Source: Streptomyces sp. NBC_00464
GTDB taxonomy: Bacteria > Actinomycetota > Actinomycetes > Streptomycetales > Streptomycetaceae
Assembly: GCF_036013915.1 (NCBI RefSeq)
Contig: NZ_CP107899.1
Coordinates: forward strand, 1,674,001-1,738,000
DNA: 64,000 nt
Direction of reading: 5' to 3'
The translations under genes and the position numbers were made by a program. Positions 24,057-33,300 of this stretch are shown here, piece by piece (the stretch's first letter is position 1; each line of letters opens with the position of its first letter). Under the pieces are notes generated by a model. The model was not told the DNA's origin, did no database searches, and was given only the letters and a program-made list of their open reading frames with translations.

Positions 24057-26354
24057 TCAGAAGCGGGTCTGCGGCCGGACCGCGTGCGACAGGTCGATCA
24101 GCCGCTCGTACTCGGCCGGTCCCTGCCGCTGCCGGGCCAGCCAGCGGTAGCACTGCTCCAGCTCCGCCCGTACCGCCCGCTCCCCGCGAACGGCCGGGGG
24201 TGGCATCCCGATCCGCAGCAGGCCGTCCCGGGGACGCGGGTCCCGGCCCGCGGCGCGGACGGCGTCGAGCTTCCACTCGTACAGCTCGGTCCGCAGCAGC
24301 CAGGCCGCCTCGTCGCCCGTGACCACCTGGGACGGCGTGCCCGGCTCCGGCGCGAGGGCGGCCAGGCAGGCGTCGATCTCCGTCTCGTCGGGCAGCGGCC
24401 GGTCCCCCGTCGCGAGCCGGGCCGCCCTGACGCGGAGGGCGGCGATCCGGGCGACGGTGTGGTCCCGCGACTCGTCCGGCACCAGGGCCAGGACCTCGGT
24501 CGCCGCGGTCCGGTCGCCGCGCGCCAGAGCGAGCCTGGCCAGGCCCAGGGCCGCGCCGACGTGCGAGGGGTTGCGGGCGTGCACGGCCCGGAAGAGTTCG
24601 TACGCCGAGGGACCCGCCCCTGCGGGCCGGCCGTCGCCGAGCTGTTCCGCGCTGTACGCCAGCGCCAGCTTGGCCGCGTACTCGCCCGGCAGGGCCCGGT
24701 GCACGGCGGAGAAGTGCTCCAGGGCCGCTTCGAGCATGGGCTGCCGGTCGTCCAGCACATCGGCGCTGCGCAGCGCGACGAGCCCCCAGTGCCAGCTGAG
24801 CCGCCACTGCCGGACCGGCCCGGGGCCCGGTATGGCGGCGGCGGCCTGTACCTGTTCCCGGGCCGCCACCAGCGCCTCGTCGCCGTCCTGGCCGAGCAGC
24901 AGCCGGGCGTTGTGCAGGCAGATCTCCACCGACCGCTCCCCGTGGTCCGGCTGGGTCAGCGGCTGTGCCGGGTCGTAGCTGCTGACCCCGAACCGGGCGG
25001 CCTGCGGGTCCCGCGGATAGGGCCGGGGCACGGGCAGCCTGCGGGCGATCTCGGTCGGGGTGGGCAGCCCGGAGTCGAGCACGGGCGCCCGGGGTGTCTC
25101 GCGGCGGCCGTACAGCGGGCGGCGCAGCCAGTGCGCGTAGTCGGGTACCGAGCCCAGGCGGGCGCCCAGCAGTTCGGTGGACGGGGTGAAGTAGGCGGAG
25201 GGCTCGGGCTGGTCGCGCTTGCCGCGCAGGGCCCGGATCTCGCGCAGCACTCCGCGCAGCTGGCCCGCCATGTCCTCGGCGGAGCCGAACCTGCGCTCGG
25301 GGTCGTGGGCCGTGGCCCGTTCCACGGCCAGCCGGAACGAACTGATGCCGAGCCCCGGCACGTCGTCGCCGACGGCCCAGCCGGCCAGTTCGGCCAGGGT
25401 GACCCCGACCGTGTGCACGTCGTGGGCGACGGTGAGGGGGCCCGTGCCGTCCGTCTCGGGTGCGGCGAACCACGGGGTGATGACGGGCGGCGGGTCGACG
25501 GCCCCCGCCTTGCGGACGCCGCCGAGGTCGATGACCTTGATCCCGTCGAGGTGGTGGATGACGTTGGACGGTTTCATGTCCCCGTACAGGAAGCCCATGC
25601 CGTGCAGATGGGCGAGGGCCTCCAGGATCTGGCAGCCGTAGGTGATGACGTGCTCGATGTCGAGGACGAAGGCGCCCTTACGGGTCGACTCGATGACGGC
25701 CGTCAGGGTCCGGTCGCCGACGTCCTCCATCACGATGTAGCCGCCCGACACGGTGCCGTCCGCGTTGCGGGTGCTGACGAAGTCGCGGATCTGGACGATG
25801 CGTTCGTGCCGGATGGCGACCAGGCTGCGGCGCTCCTCGCCGGCCTGGGCGGCGCCGCGTTCCGCGTACCGGTTGAGGAGGCCCTTGACCGCGACGAAGT
25901 CCTCCAGGTGGGTGTCCTCCGCCAGATAGACCCAGCCCTGGCCGCCGTGGGCGATGGGACCGCGGATGCGGTACTGGTCCTGGAGCGGTGGCCCGTCCTT
26001 CGTCAGCTCGGGGCGGTAGGAGTACGGGGCGCCGCACTGCGGGCAGTACCCCTCGTCCGGTGGCGGGGCCGCCGTGTGCGGCGGCACGAGCGGGGTACGG
26101 CACGCCTCGGCCGAGCACGTCATCACGATGCGGACCGGCTGCTCGGCGGCGGCGAGGCGCTCGGTGGGGCTGCCGGGGTCCAGCAGCGGGAGTTCGAGCA
26201 GTCCGGCGGGGCCGTGCCGCTCGGGGGCGGTGGGCAGCGGCGGCAGTCCGGGGGCACTCTCCTCGCGGCCACAGGTGTCGCAGTAGCCGGTCGACCGGAC
26301 CGCTCCGCCGCAGGGTGCGCCGGTGAATCGGCGGTGCGGGCACGGAATCCTCAT
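24057..26354 (-). CDS. pknG: PknG-like serine/threonine protein kinase with zinc ribbon and TPR domains
   Basis: A 765-residue soluble kinase. The N-terminus carries cysteine pairs (CPHRRFTGAPC, YCDTCG, later YCPQCG) forming rubredoxin/zinc-ribbon-like modules. The kinase domain is about 125-370: glycine loop IAHGGQGWVYLAED, VAVKG lysine, catalytic loop FLYGDMKPSN (YGD instead of HRD) and VIDLGG instead of DFG, all PknG-like. The C-terminal half is helical TPR repeats. It overlaps the protease gene by four bases. Mycobacterial PknG phosphorylates OdhI/GarA to tune 2-oxoglutarate use; substrates here are unknown. Confidence 0.92.
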   Translation of the reverse strand: MRIPCPHRRFTGAPCGGAVRSTGYCDTCGREESAPGLPPLPTAPERHGPAGLLELPLLDPGSPTERLAAAEQPVRIVMTCSAEACRTPLVPPHTAAPPPDEGYCPQCGAPYSYRPELTKDGPPLQDQYRIRGPIAHGGQGWVYLAEDTHLEDFVAVKGLLNRYAERGAAQAGEERRSLVAIRHERIVQIRDFVSTRNADGTVSGGYIVMEDVGDRTLTAVIESTRKGAFVLDIEHVITYGCQILEALAHLHGMGFLYGDMKPSNVIHHLDGIKVIDLGGVRKAGAVDPPPVITPWFAAPETDGTGPLTVAHDVHTVGVTLAELAGWAVGDDVPGLGISSFRLAVERATAHDPERRFGSAEDMAGQLRGVLREIRALRGKRDQPEPSAYFTPSTELLGARLGSVPDYAHWLRRPLYGRRETPRAPVLDSGLPTPTEIARRLPVPRPYPRDPQAARFGVSSYDPAQPLTQPDHGERSVEICLHNARLLLGQDGDEALVAAREQVQAAAAIPGPGPVRQWRLSWHWGLVALRSADVLDDRQPMLEAALEHFSAVHRALPGEYAAKLALAYSAEQLGDGRPAGAGPSAYELFRAVHARNPSHVGAALGLARLALARGDRTAATEVLALVPDESRDHTVARIAALRVRAARLATGDRPLPDETEIDACLAALAPEPGTPSQVVTGDEAAWLLRTELYEWKLDAVRAAGRDPRPRDGLLRIGMPPPAVRGERAVRAELEQCYRWLARQRQGPAEYERLIDLSHAVRPQTRF

Positions 26355-27751
26355 CGGCGCTCCGCCGGTCCGCGTCCGGGCCGCTGGCCGGGCAGACCGG
26401 GCTGGTCCGGCTGCCCGGATCCGTTCGACCGGTCGAGGTCGTCACGTAACTCCCGTAACAGCTGCTTCAGTTCCGTCAGCCGGTCCTGCGGATCGGCCAG
26501 CATGCCCAGTTCCCGCAGCCGGTGGCGGCGGGTCGCCGCGTCGACCGCGGGGCGCGGTGCCAGGGAGGCCGATTCCACCATGCCCCGCAGTCCGGCCCAC
26601 TCCCGCTCGATGCGCTCGATGCGGCGTACCAGCACCTCGGCCCGTTCCTCCAGGGCGGGCACCAGCAACCGCTCCGCCACCTCGGTGAGTCCGGCCCCGT
26701 CGGCGCGGCGGAAGATGACGAGCAGCCGGAATCCGAGCGTCCTGACGCGTACGAGGAGTGACACGAGCGCGACCGGGTCGGGGTCCTCGTCCAGCCCGAT
26801 CACGGCGAGCACGGGCCCCGATCCGGCGGGCCGGCCGCCGTCCGAGCGGTCCGGGGCCCTGCCGCCCTCCAACAGCCAGTCGCGGTAGGCGTTGCGCTGG
26901 TAGCGGGGCGGTCGCAGCTGCGCGACCAGGGTCTCGACGAGGTCCTCGCGCCGGGTGGCGCCGCCCCGGCAGACGAGGTGGGCCCGGTGGAGCTGGTGCT
27001 GGAGGGCGCGGTCGCGGCCGGTTCCGCGTGCGACGACCCCGAACCGCACCGCCGGCTCCTCGCCGCCCGCGAACCAGTGCCGCAGCCGCCGCTCCAGCCC
27101 GCGGTCCCAGCCGTCCGGACCGCTCAGTTCGGCGACCAGCGGCACGAGCGCGGCAATGCGGTCGACGGGGATCATGTACGAGAGCGCCAGGTCGTTCTCG
27201 ACGGGCGGCGCCGGTTCCGGATCGCCGCGCCGGCTGACGACCAGGCCGACGACCTCCTCCGTCCCCGGCCGCTCGCCCCGGGTCTGGACGGCGGCGCCGC
27301 TGAACCCGGGGCGCACCGCCTCGGCGTTGATCCCGGCGTCGAGCTGCACCCAGTCGCCGTGCAGTCCGCTGATCCGGCCGCTCAGCCACATCCCGTCGTC
27401 GAGGGCCTGGGAGTAGCCGCCGATCCACACCTCCCGGCCGCGCTCCAGCCGCCTGCCGAGCGGTGCGGGCGCCGCCTGCGGGCGGGGGCTGTCCAGGGCG
27501 AGCACGGCGATGTCCTCGCCGTCGGCCCCGTCGAGGCCGGGCAGCCAGCCGTCCGGGGCGACCCGGGCGCCGACCGGCGGGATGCCGGGGCTCTCGGCGA
27601 ACTCCACCCACATCCGGGCGTCCGGTTCACCGACGACATGGGCGCAGGTCAGCATCCGGTCCTGGGTGAGGAGCACTCCGGCTCCGCACACCGGTCCGTC
27701 CGCTCCGCCGTGGCGTAACCGGAGCCGCCAGTCCGCTCTCAACTCCCCCAT
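26351..27751 (-). CDS. Trypsin-like serine protease with C-terminal helical domain, first gene of PknG operon
   Basis: A 466-residue protein without a signal peptide, so cytoplasmic. The S1 protease triad is visible: His in LTCAHVVG, Asp in GEDIAVLAL, Ser in PGFSGAAV. About residues 230-370 form a second alpha/beta domain, and the last 100 are charged helices (coiled-coil-like RIERIEREW, LTELKQLLRELRDDL). ATG 27751 is preferred for the MGELRADWRL start; an in-frame ATG at 27781 is possible and neither has a strong leader. Cytoplasmic trypsin-like proteins with extra helical domains are often regulated effectors. It overlaps pknG by four bases. Confidence 0.82.
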   Translation of the reverse strand: MGELRADWRLRLRHGGADGPVCGAGVLLTQDRMLTCAHVVGEPDARMWVEFAESPGIPPVGARVAPDGWLPGLDGADGEDIAVLALDSPRPQAAPAPLGRRLERGREVWIGGYSQALDDGMWLSGRISGLHGDWVQLDAGINAEAVRPGFSGAAVQTRGERPGTEEVVGLVVSRRGDPEPAPPVENDLALSYMIPVDRIAALVPLVAELSGPDGWDRGLERRLRHWFAGGEEPAVRFGVVARGTGRDRALQHQLHRAHLVCRGGATRREDLVETLVAQLRPPRYQRNAYRDWLLEGGRAPDRSDGGRPAGSGPVLAVIGLDEDPDPVALVSLLVRVRTLGFRLLVIFRRADGAGLTEVAERLLVPALEERAEVLVRRIERIEREWAGLRGMVESASLAPRPAVDAATRRHRLRELGMLADPQDRLTELKQLLRELRDDLDRSNGSGQPDQPGLPGQRPGRGPAERR

Positions 27752-27816
27752 AGCTACCGAGAGTACGCGTGCAACACGCATGGTTCCCAGACTGCGCGCA
27801 CAGTCCGTCCAACGGG

Positions 27817-30150
27817 CTACCGGACGTCACACCTCAGGGTGGCACCGGCCGTTCCCGGGTCGACACGGAGCATGAGGCGGCGCCCGGTGGCACGGACCTC
27901 GATGCCCGGATCCGCCGAGACGACCTCGCGCACCGGCCGGTCCCAGACCACCTCGAACGGTGCGCCGCTCCGGTCGGGCCCGCTGATGCGGACGGCCGTG
28001 GTGCTCCGGCCCTCGCGTACGAGCACACTGGCCGGCCCGGTCGAGGAGAGCCGCCCGGCCTCGCCCGGCTGCCAGAAGTTGGCGGCGGTCAGCCCGAGCG
28101 AGCGCACGGCGACGCCCTGTACGGCGGCCGTGTTGGCGAGCACCGTCAGCCAGTGCCCGTCGGCCGCGCGGGCGGCGACGGTGCGCCGGGAGGCGCCGGG
28201 CATCAGGAGGTAGAGATAGGTGGCGTCGGCCGGGTCGGTGCCGTGGTCGAGCCAGAGGGTCTGCCAGTGGCGGGTCTGCTGCTCGGTGGAGCTGGTGGTG
28301 TTGATGTCGGACCAGGCACCGGTCCTGGCCTCGCGCAGGGTGTGCAGGGCCGCGCCGCCGGGCAGCACCCAGCCGCCGTGGCCCTCCAGATGGGCCCAGC
28401 GGGGGTGTGCGCGGTCGTCGACGGTGAGGGCCTGCCCACCGTCCGGGCCCAGGTTGCGGTTGTCGACGACCGTCTCGACGGGGAGTCCGTCGGCTGCGGT
28501 GATGCCGGCGCCGAGGCAGATGACCGCATCCGCCGCGCAGAACCAGGACTTGCGGGCCTCCAGGGTGGAGCCGAGGCCCTTCACATGCTGTCCGACGGCC
28601 GCGAACTCGCCGTCGTGCGCGCCGCCGACCCACTGCACGGCCGGGCGCGGCTCGCCCCATTCGCCGCCGGCCCGGTCGGCGAGGCGCTTGGTGGAGACGG
28701 TGGTGCCGGGCAGCCGGTACCAGTCGACGGTGGGCCAGAACCAGTCGGTGTACTGGCCGCCGCCGTCCCGGCCCTGCCACCAGTAGAGCATTCCGGCCCC
28801 GGTGTGCCAGCCGCGCGGGTTCTCGCCGTTGCCGCATTCGTACGAGCTGATCCGCTCCGAGGACATGGAGAGGTTCGCGGCCCAGCCGGGGCGGCGGTGC
28901 ACGGCCCGGTCCATCGCGGCGAACAGGGTGTGGCCGACGGGTTCGGGCGCGGCCGGGACGGGGGCGTCGGCCGCAGCCTGCAGCCGGGACAGGTCGGCGA
29001 CGCCGAACTGCGGGGCGGCGAGGATCGGGCTGACGGTGTCCCGTTCGATCCAGCCCTTGACCATGCCGTTCCACCGGTCGCGTTCGGCCGCGGACGCACC
29101 GCCCGCGAGCAGGGCGACGGCGGCGATCAGGCCCTGGCCGTGGAAGTGGTCGCTGCGCATGATGCGGAGCTCGTCGCTCTTGAGGAGGCCCCGGCTGATG
29201 GCACGGCCGTTGACGCTGTCCATCATCAGACCGTCATGGATGAGCGGGGCGTAGGCGTGCTCGACGCTGTCGAGGATGATCTGGCGGTTGGGGTCGGTGA
29301 CCGCCCAGGTGGATCCGGCCAGGAGCGCGAAGAGGCGGCCGAGACCGTCGAGCATGACCTGGCCGTACGTGCCCGAGTAGGCGACCCAGGTGTGCTGGAC
29401 GAACGAGCCGTCGGCGTAGAGGCCGTCGCCCTTCGTCACGTACGGGAAGACGGGCGAGAGGGCGTCGCGCGCGAGCGCGGTCTTGGCGGCGTCCCGGCCG
29501 AGGATGCCGCGCAGGGCGACGGAGCGGCACAGGTCGACCCGGTTGGCTCCGGTCGAGGTGCCGCTGTAGTCCGTGAGCATGCTGTCCGGGATGAAGTGGT
29601 CGACGGCCGCGCAGGCGGCCGCGACGCGCTCCTCGCCGAGGTGGGGGCGCAGGACCGCGACGATGTCCATGAGCAGCCGCGGGCTGCCGATCTGCCACTC
29701 CCACCAGTTCCCGTACCGGGCCGTGGCCGGGTTGTAGACCGTCGCGGAGAGGTGGTCGAGGCCGCGGAGGATGTCGGCGAGGAGGCCCTCGTCGCCGGTG
29801 TGGCCGGTGCCCTGCTGGGCGTACGCCTGGGTCATCGTCCACAGCCGGCCGTAGCTCCAGGTGATCCCGGAGGGCGGGTCGAAGGTGTGCCCGGCCCAGA
29901 GGGAGTCGGCGGCGGGGGCCATCGTGGAGCGGAACTCCGCGGCGAGTGCGCCGGTCTCGGCCAGCTTGGCGGCGTAGGGCTCGGTGGCGGGGTCGTATCC
30001 GGTGCCGAGCGAGAGGTCGTTCCAGCGCAGCCTGAGCGTCTCGTACTCGTCCTGCGCCGCGCGGGCCGTCGGGGCGAGCGCCAGGCCGAGTGCGGTGGCG
30101 CTGCCGGTGGCGAGGAAGGTGCGGCGGGACCAGACGGGCAGAAGTGACAC
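27817..30150 (-). CDS. Polysaccharide lyase family 8 (hyaluronate/chondroitin/xanthan lyase type)
   Basis: A 777-residue Tat-exported lyase. GTG 30150 has a perfect GGAGGT six bases upstream. The signal contains SRRTFLATG and ends near TARA (residue 31). The toroid domain carries Asn204 (TGANRVDL), His253 (SFVQHTWVAYSG) and Tyr262 (GTYG), whose spacing matches the PL8 catalytic residues; NWWEWQIGSPR forms the aromatic patch. Beta-sandwich domains complete the protein. It cleaves uronate-containing glycans by beta-elimination; the exact substrate is not readable. A DasR-like box just upstream suits a GlcNAc-containing substrate such as hyaluronan. Confidence 0.93.
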   Translation of the reverse strand: MSLLPVWSRRTFLATGSATALGLALAPTARAAQDEYETLRLRWNDLSLGTGYDPATEPYAAKLAETGALAAEFRSTMAPAADSLWAGHTFDPPSGITWSYGRLWTMTQAYAQQGTGHTGDEGLLADILRGLDHLSATVYNPATARYGNWWEWQIGSPRLLMDIVAVLRPHLGEERVAAACAAVDHFIPDSMLTDYSGTSTGANRVDLCRSVALRGILGRDAAKTALARDALSPVFPYVTKGDGLYADGSFVQHTWVAYSGTYGQVMLDGLGRLFALLAGSTWAVTDPNRQIILDSVEHAYAPLIHDGLMMDSVNGRAISRGLLKSDELRIMRSDHFHGQGLIAAVALLAGGASAAERDRWNGMVKGWIERDTVSPILAAPQFGVADLSRLQAAADAPVPAAPEPVGHTLFAAMDRAVHRRPGWAANLSMSSERISSYECGNGENPRGWHTGAGMLYWWQGRDGGGQYTDWFWPTVDWYRLPGTTVSTKRLADRAGGEWGEPRPAVQWVGGAHDGEFAAVGQHVKGLGSTLEARKSWFCAADAVICLGAGITAADGLPVETVVDNRNLGPDGGQALTVDDRAHPRWAHLEGHGGWVLPGGAALHTLREARTGAWSDINTTSSTEQQTRHWQTLWLDHGTDPADATYLYLLMPGASRRTVAARAADGHWLTVLANTAAVQGVAVRSLGLTAANFWQPGEAGRLSSTGPASVLVREGRSTTAVRISGPDRSGAPFEVVWDRPVREVVSADPGIEVRATGRRLMLRVDPGTAGATLRCDVR

Positions 30151-30170
30151 GGGGCTACCTCCGGTGGGCA

Positions 30171-30200
30171 AGTGGTTTAGACCGGTCGGTGGTCGGTCTA
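30171..30200. promoter_or_regulatory. DasR-like box upstream of PL8 lyase
   Basis: AGTGGTTTAGACCGGT (30171-30186) matches 13 of 16 bases of the DasR-responsive element AGTGGTCTAGACCACT. A second CGGTCTA at 30194-30200 forms a 7-bp inverted repeat with TAGACCG at 30178-30184. It is centred about 30 bases upstream of the GTG, so binding would block transcription or initiation. DasR is released by glucosamine-6-phosphate. Confidence 0.6.
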
Positions 30201-30253
30201 GCACGCGCTTACTGCGAGGGGGAAGAGGGCGGACGATGACGGCCCGCCCCGAC

Positions 30254-30291
30254 GGGGAAGGGGCGGGCCGATGACGGCCCGCCCCTTCCCC
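30254..30291 (-). terminator. Hairpin terminator after GH101 gene, with alternative hairpin
   Basis: A perfect 16-bp stem (30254-30269 with 30276-30291) and six-base loop, just after the GH101 stop. The decamer GGCCCGCCCC also occurs at 30241-30250 and can pair with 30260-30269 instead, so two exclusive hairpins are possible. It lies before the PL8 leader. Confidence 0.75.
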
Positions 30292-30303
30292 TCATGGCGC
30301 GGT

Positions 30304-33300
30304 TCAGCTTCCGCAGTGGAAGCGGGCGCCGCCCCAGTCGGCGTGGTCGTTGCCGTTGCCGTCGCCGCCGTCACCGGCGATCAGCTCGACGTACTTCGCG
30401 CCGGTGACGTCCGCCGTCAGTGACCAGGCGGTGTCGGCGGCCTTGAGGACCGGCGACTTCACCTTCTCGGTGCCGTCGGCCGTCACGGAGAACTGCACGC
30501 TGCCCGCACTCTTCTGGACGTCGTCCACGCCCACCTCGGCGGTGAAGGAGGTGCACTTGCCGCCCAGGTAGTAGCGGACCTTCGCCGGTGCGTGGCTGCC
30601 GAGGCCCTTCTCGTACACCGTTCCGCCGATGGTCAGCGCGGTGCCGTCGCCGGTGCCGGTCTCGCCGTTGGAGAGGTCGCGCTCGACCGGTCCCCAGCCG
30701 TTCTCGGTGGCCGTCCAGTCGAGGTCGCTGGCCCAGCTGTCCGTGGTGGGCGGCGGCGGCAGGGTCCGTACGGACGTCTGCGCGCCGAGCGTCCGCTGCG
30801 CACCGCCGACCGTGTACCTGGCCTCGGAACTCAGCGGGTACGCCTGGTACTTGGCGTCCACCGGCGGGGTGACCTGCCAGCTCGCGGTGACCTTCGCGCC
30901 GGCCGCGACCGAGTCGAAGGTGACGGCGTCCGCGGGCTCGGCCTTCCAGCCCTCGGGGAGGGTGAGGTTCACCGAGACCGCGGTGGCGGCGGTGGCCTCG
31001 TAGTTGGTGAAGCTCGCCTTCACGGTGTTGGCCGTGCCCGGCTCCAGGGTCTCGGCGGCCGGGTCGAGGGTGAGCGTGCCGCAGGCGGCCTGCTCACCGG
31101 CCGGGGCGGCGCCCAGGTCGGTCACGGTGAAGCCGTCGAGGACGAAGTCGGCACCCTCCGGGGCGTCGCCGCGCTTGCGCAGCCCGGTCCAGGTGTCGCC
31201 GCAGCCCGCCGTGACGGTCTCGCTGAAGTGAGCGGTGGTGTGCTGCGCGCCGATCGCGGTGGTCCGGGTCCCGACCGTGTCGGGCTCACCGTCCGCGGTG
31301 ATCCGGTCGTAGCCGTCGACCCATTCGTAGGCGCCTGCGTGGCTGGACTGGTAGTCGTACTCGACCTTGTAGCGGTGGCCGTCCGTCATCGGGACGGTCC
31401 AGGGAGCGGTCCGGTAGACGATGCCGGTGTTCTCCTCGTGGGCCTTGAGGGACTCCTTGCCGCCGAGCACGTCGTCGATGAGCTTCCCGTTCCAGCCGGC
31501 CTGGGTGTACGGGGCGTGCAGCTGGGAGACGCTGGTGCGGGGGTCGGTGGAGCCGCCCGCGTCACCCTTGAGGAAGGGGCCCCAGCCCTGGTCGACGTCC
31601 TCGAAGTCCTCGTGGACGACGGTGTTCTTCTTGGTGGCGGGGGCGTTGGCGACGATGCGTACGTCGTCGGCGCGGACGGCCGCCGCGCTGCCGCCGGCCG
31701 CCTCGATGCGCAGGGTGGTGCGCCCGTTGGCCGGAGCGGTGAAGTTCACCTTCGCCCGCTGGAAGTACGTGCCGTGCCAGTCGGACGCGGCGACGTAGTC
31801 CTTGGCGGTGGAGCGGTCCACGGTGACGGACTTCCCGCCGGCCGACAGGACGGTGTGCCGGGTCTTGCCGGGCTGGACCTCGATGAGGGCGGACGCGGTG
31901 TAGCGCGCGCCGGGCTTCAGTCCGCCGATGCTCTGGGAGAGCGCGGCCTTGCCTGTGCCGGACAGCTTCGCGCTGTTGCGGCCCTGGCTGTCGGTGTCAC
32001 GGACGGCGGTGCCGGTCCTCGACCAGTCGGACAGCTTGTTGTCGTTGAAGCCGGGGTCGTCGACGAGGGTGCCCTCGCCCCACTCGGCGTCGGCGGCCTT
32101 CGGCGCCTTGTCCGGGTAGAGGACGTACGGCTGTCCGGCCTCGGCCGTCAGCGTGATCTTCCCGTCGACGGGACGGACCGTGCCGGTCTTGACCCGGCCG
32201 TTGTCGGTGAGTTTGTAGACGGTGTACGCGCCCTTGGAGGGCACCGCCCAGCTGCTCGTACCACCGGACCGGCTGTAGTGGTACAGCTTCTTGCCGCCGT
32301 CCCACGGCAGCAGGTAGTCCGTGCCGCTGAGCACCTTGCGGCCGTGGTCGTAGAAGGTGCGCTTCCCGTCCTCGACCGTGCCGCTCACCCCACCGGTGAG
32401 GGTGATGTCATTGCCGTCCCAGCGGGTGATCTTCTGGTGCTGGAGGTACTTGGCGGGCAGGTTGCGCTGCCAGATGTTGTCGGAGAAGGAGTTCCAGTCG
32501 GTCTCGCCGGTCCAGCCCTCGAACTCGTCGATGGCGGTCTGGCCGAGGACCGGGTCGTTGTTCCAGACGTCCTTCTCGTCGTTGCGGATGAACCGGATGA
32601 TCTTCGAGTTGAGGCCCTTGTTGGTGGCGCCGCCGTAGTCGAGGTCATTGGCCCAGTGCGACCAGAGCGAGCCGCGCTCGAACTTGTCGGCCCACTCGCT
32701 GGAGACGTTCCAGCCCTGCTTCTGGAGGGACTGGAGGGTCTTGTCGGCGATCCAGCCGTGCGTGTAATAGACGTCGATGTACAGCATGCTGAGGTTGCTG
32801 TTCGTCTCGTCCCGCAGCTGCTGGAAGCGCTTGGCCAGGTCACCGCTGTTGATGTCGCGGCGCTGGTCGATGTAGTAGCTCTGGTTGAGCCAGTTCCAGC
32901 CGGGCTTCGTCTTGTCGACGAGGTTCTCGTCGAAGGCCTTCGCCTCCGGGTAGGCCTCGGTGGCGTTGACGTGGACGCCGAAGGTGGCGCCCCACTTCTT
33001 GCCGTCCTTCAGGAGCTCGTTGAGGTCCTTCAGCCCGCCGGCGCGCTTGTTGTAGTTGCCGCCGTAGTCGGGGTGGGCGGAGTCGTGGCCCTCGGAGGCG
33101 TACCCCTTGAGCAGCGCGAGCTGGCCGAGGCCGTCCGTGGAGAGGGAGATCCGCTTGACGTCGTCGAGGGTGCGCAGGAAGGGATGCGTGGCCTGGCTGG
33201 CGAAGTTGAACGGGATGTGGGTGACGACCCGGTCCGCGGTGTCCTTGCTGCCCGGGGCGACCACACCGATGGAGCGGAAGGCGACGGCGCCGTCCTGCCA

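Noticed and set aside
24084..26888. 934-codon plus-strand open frame opposite pknG
   Set aside because: Antisense shadow of a kinase with intact motifs.
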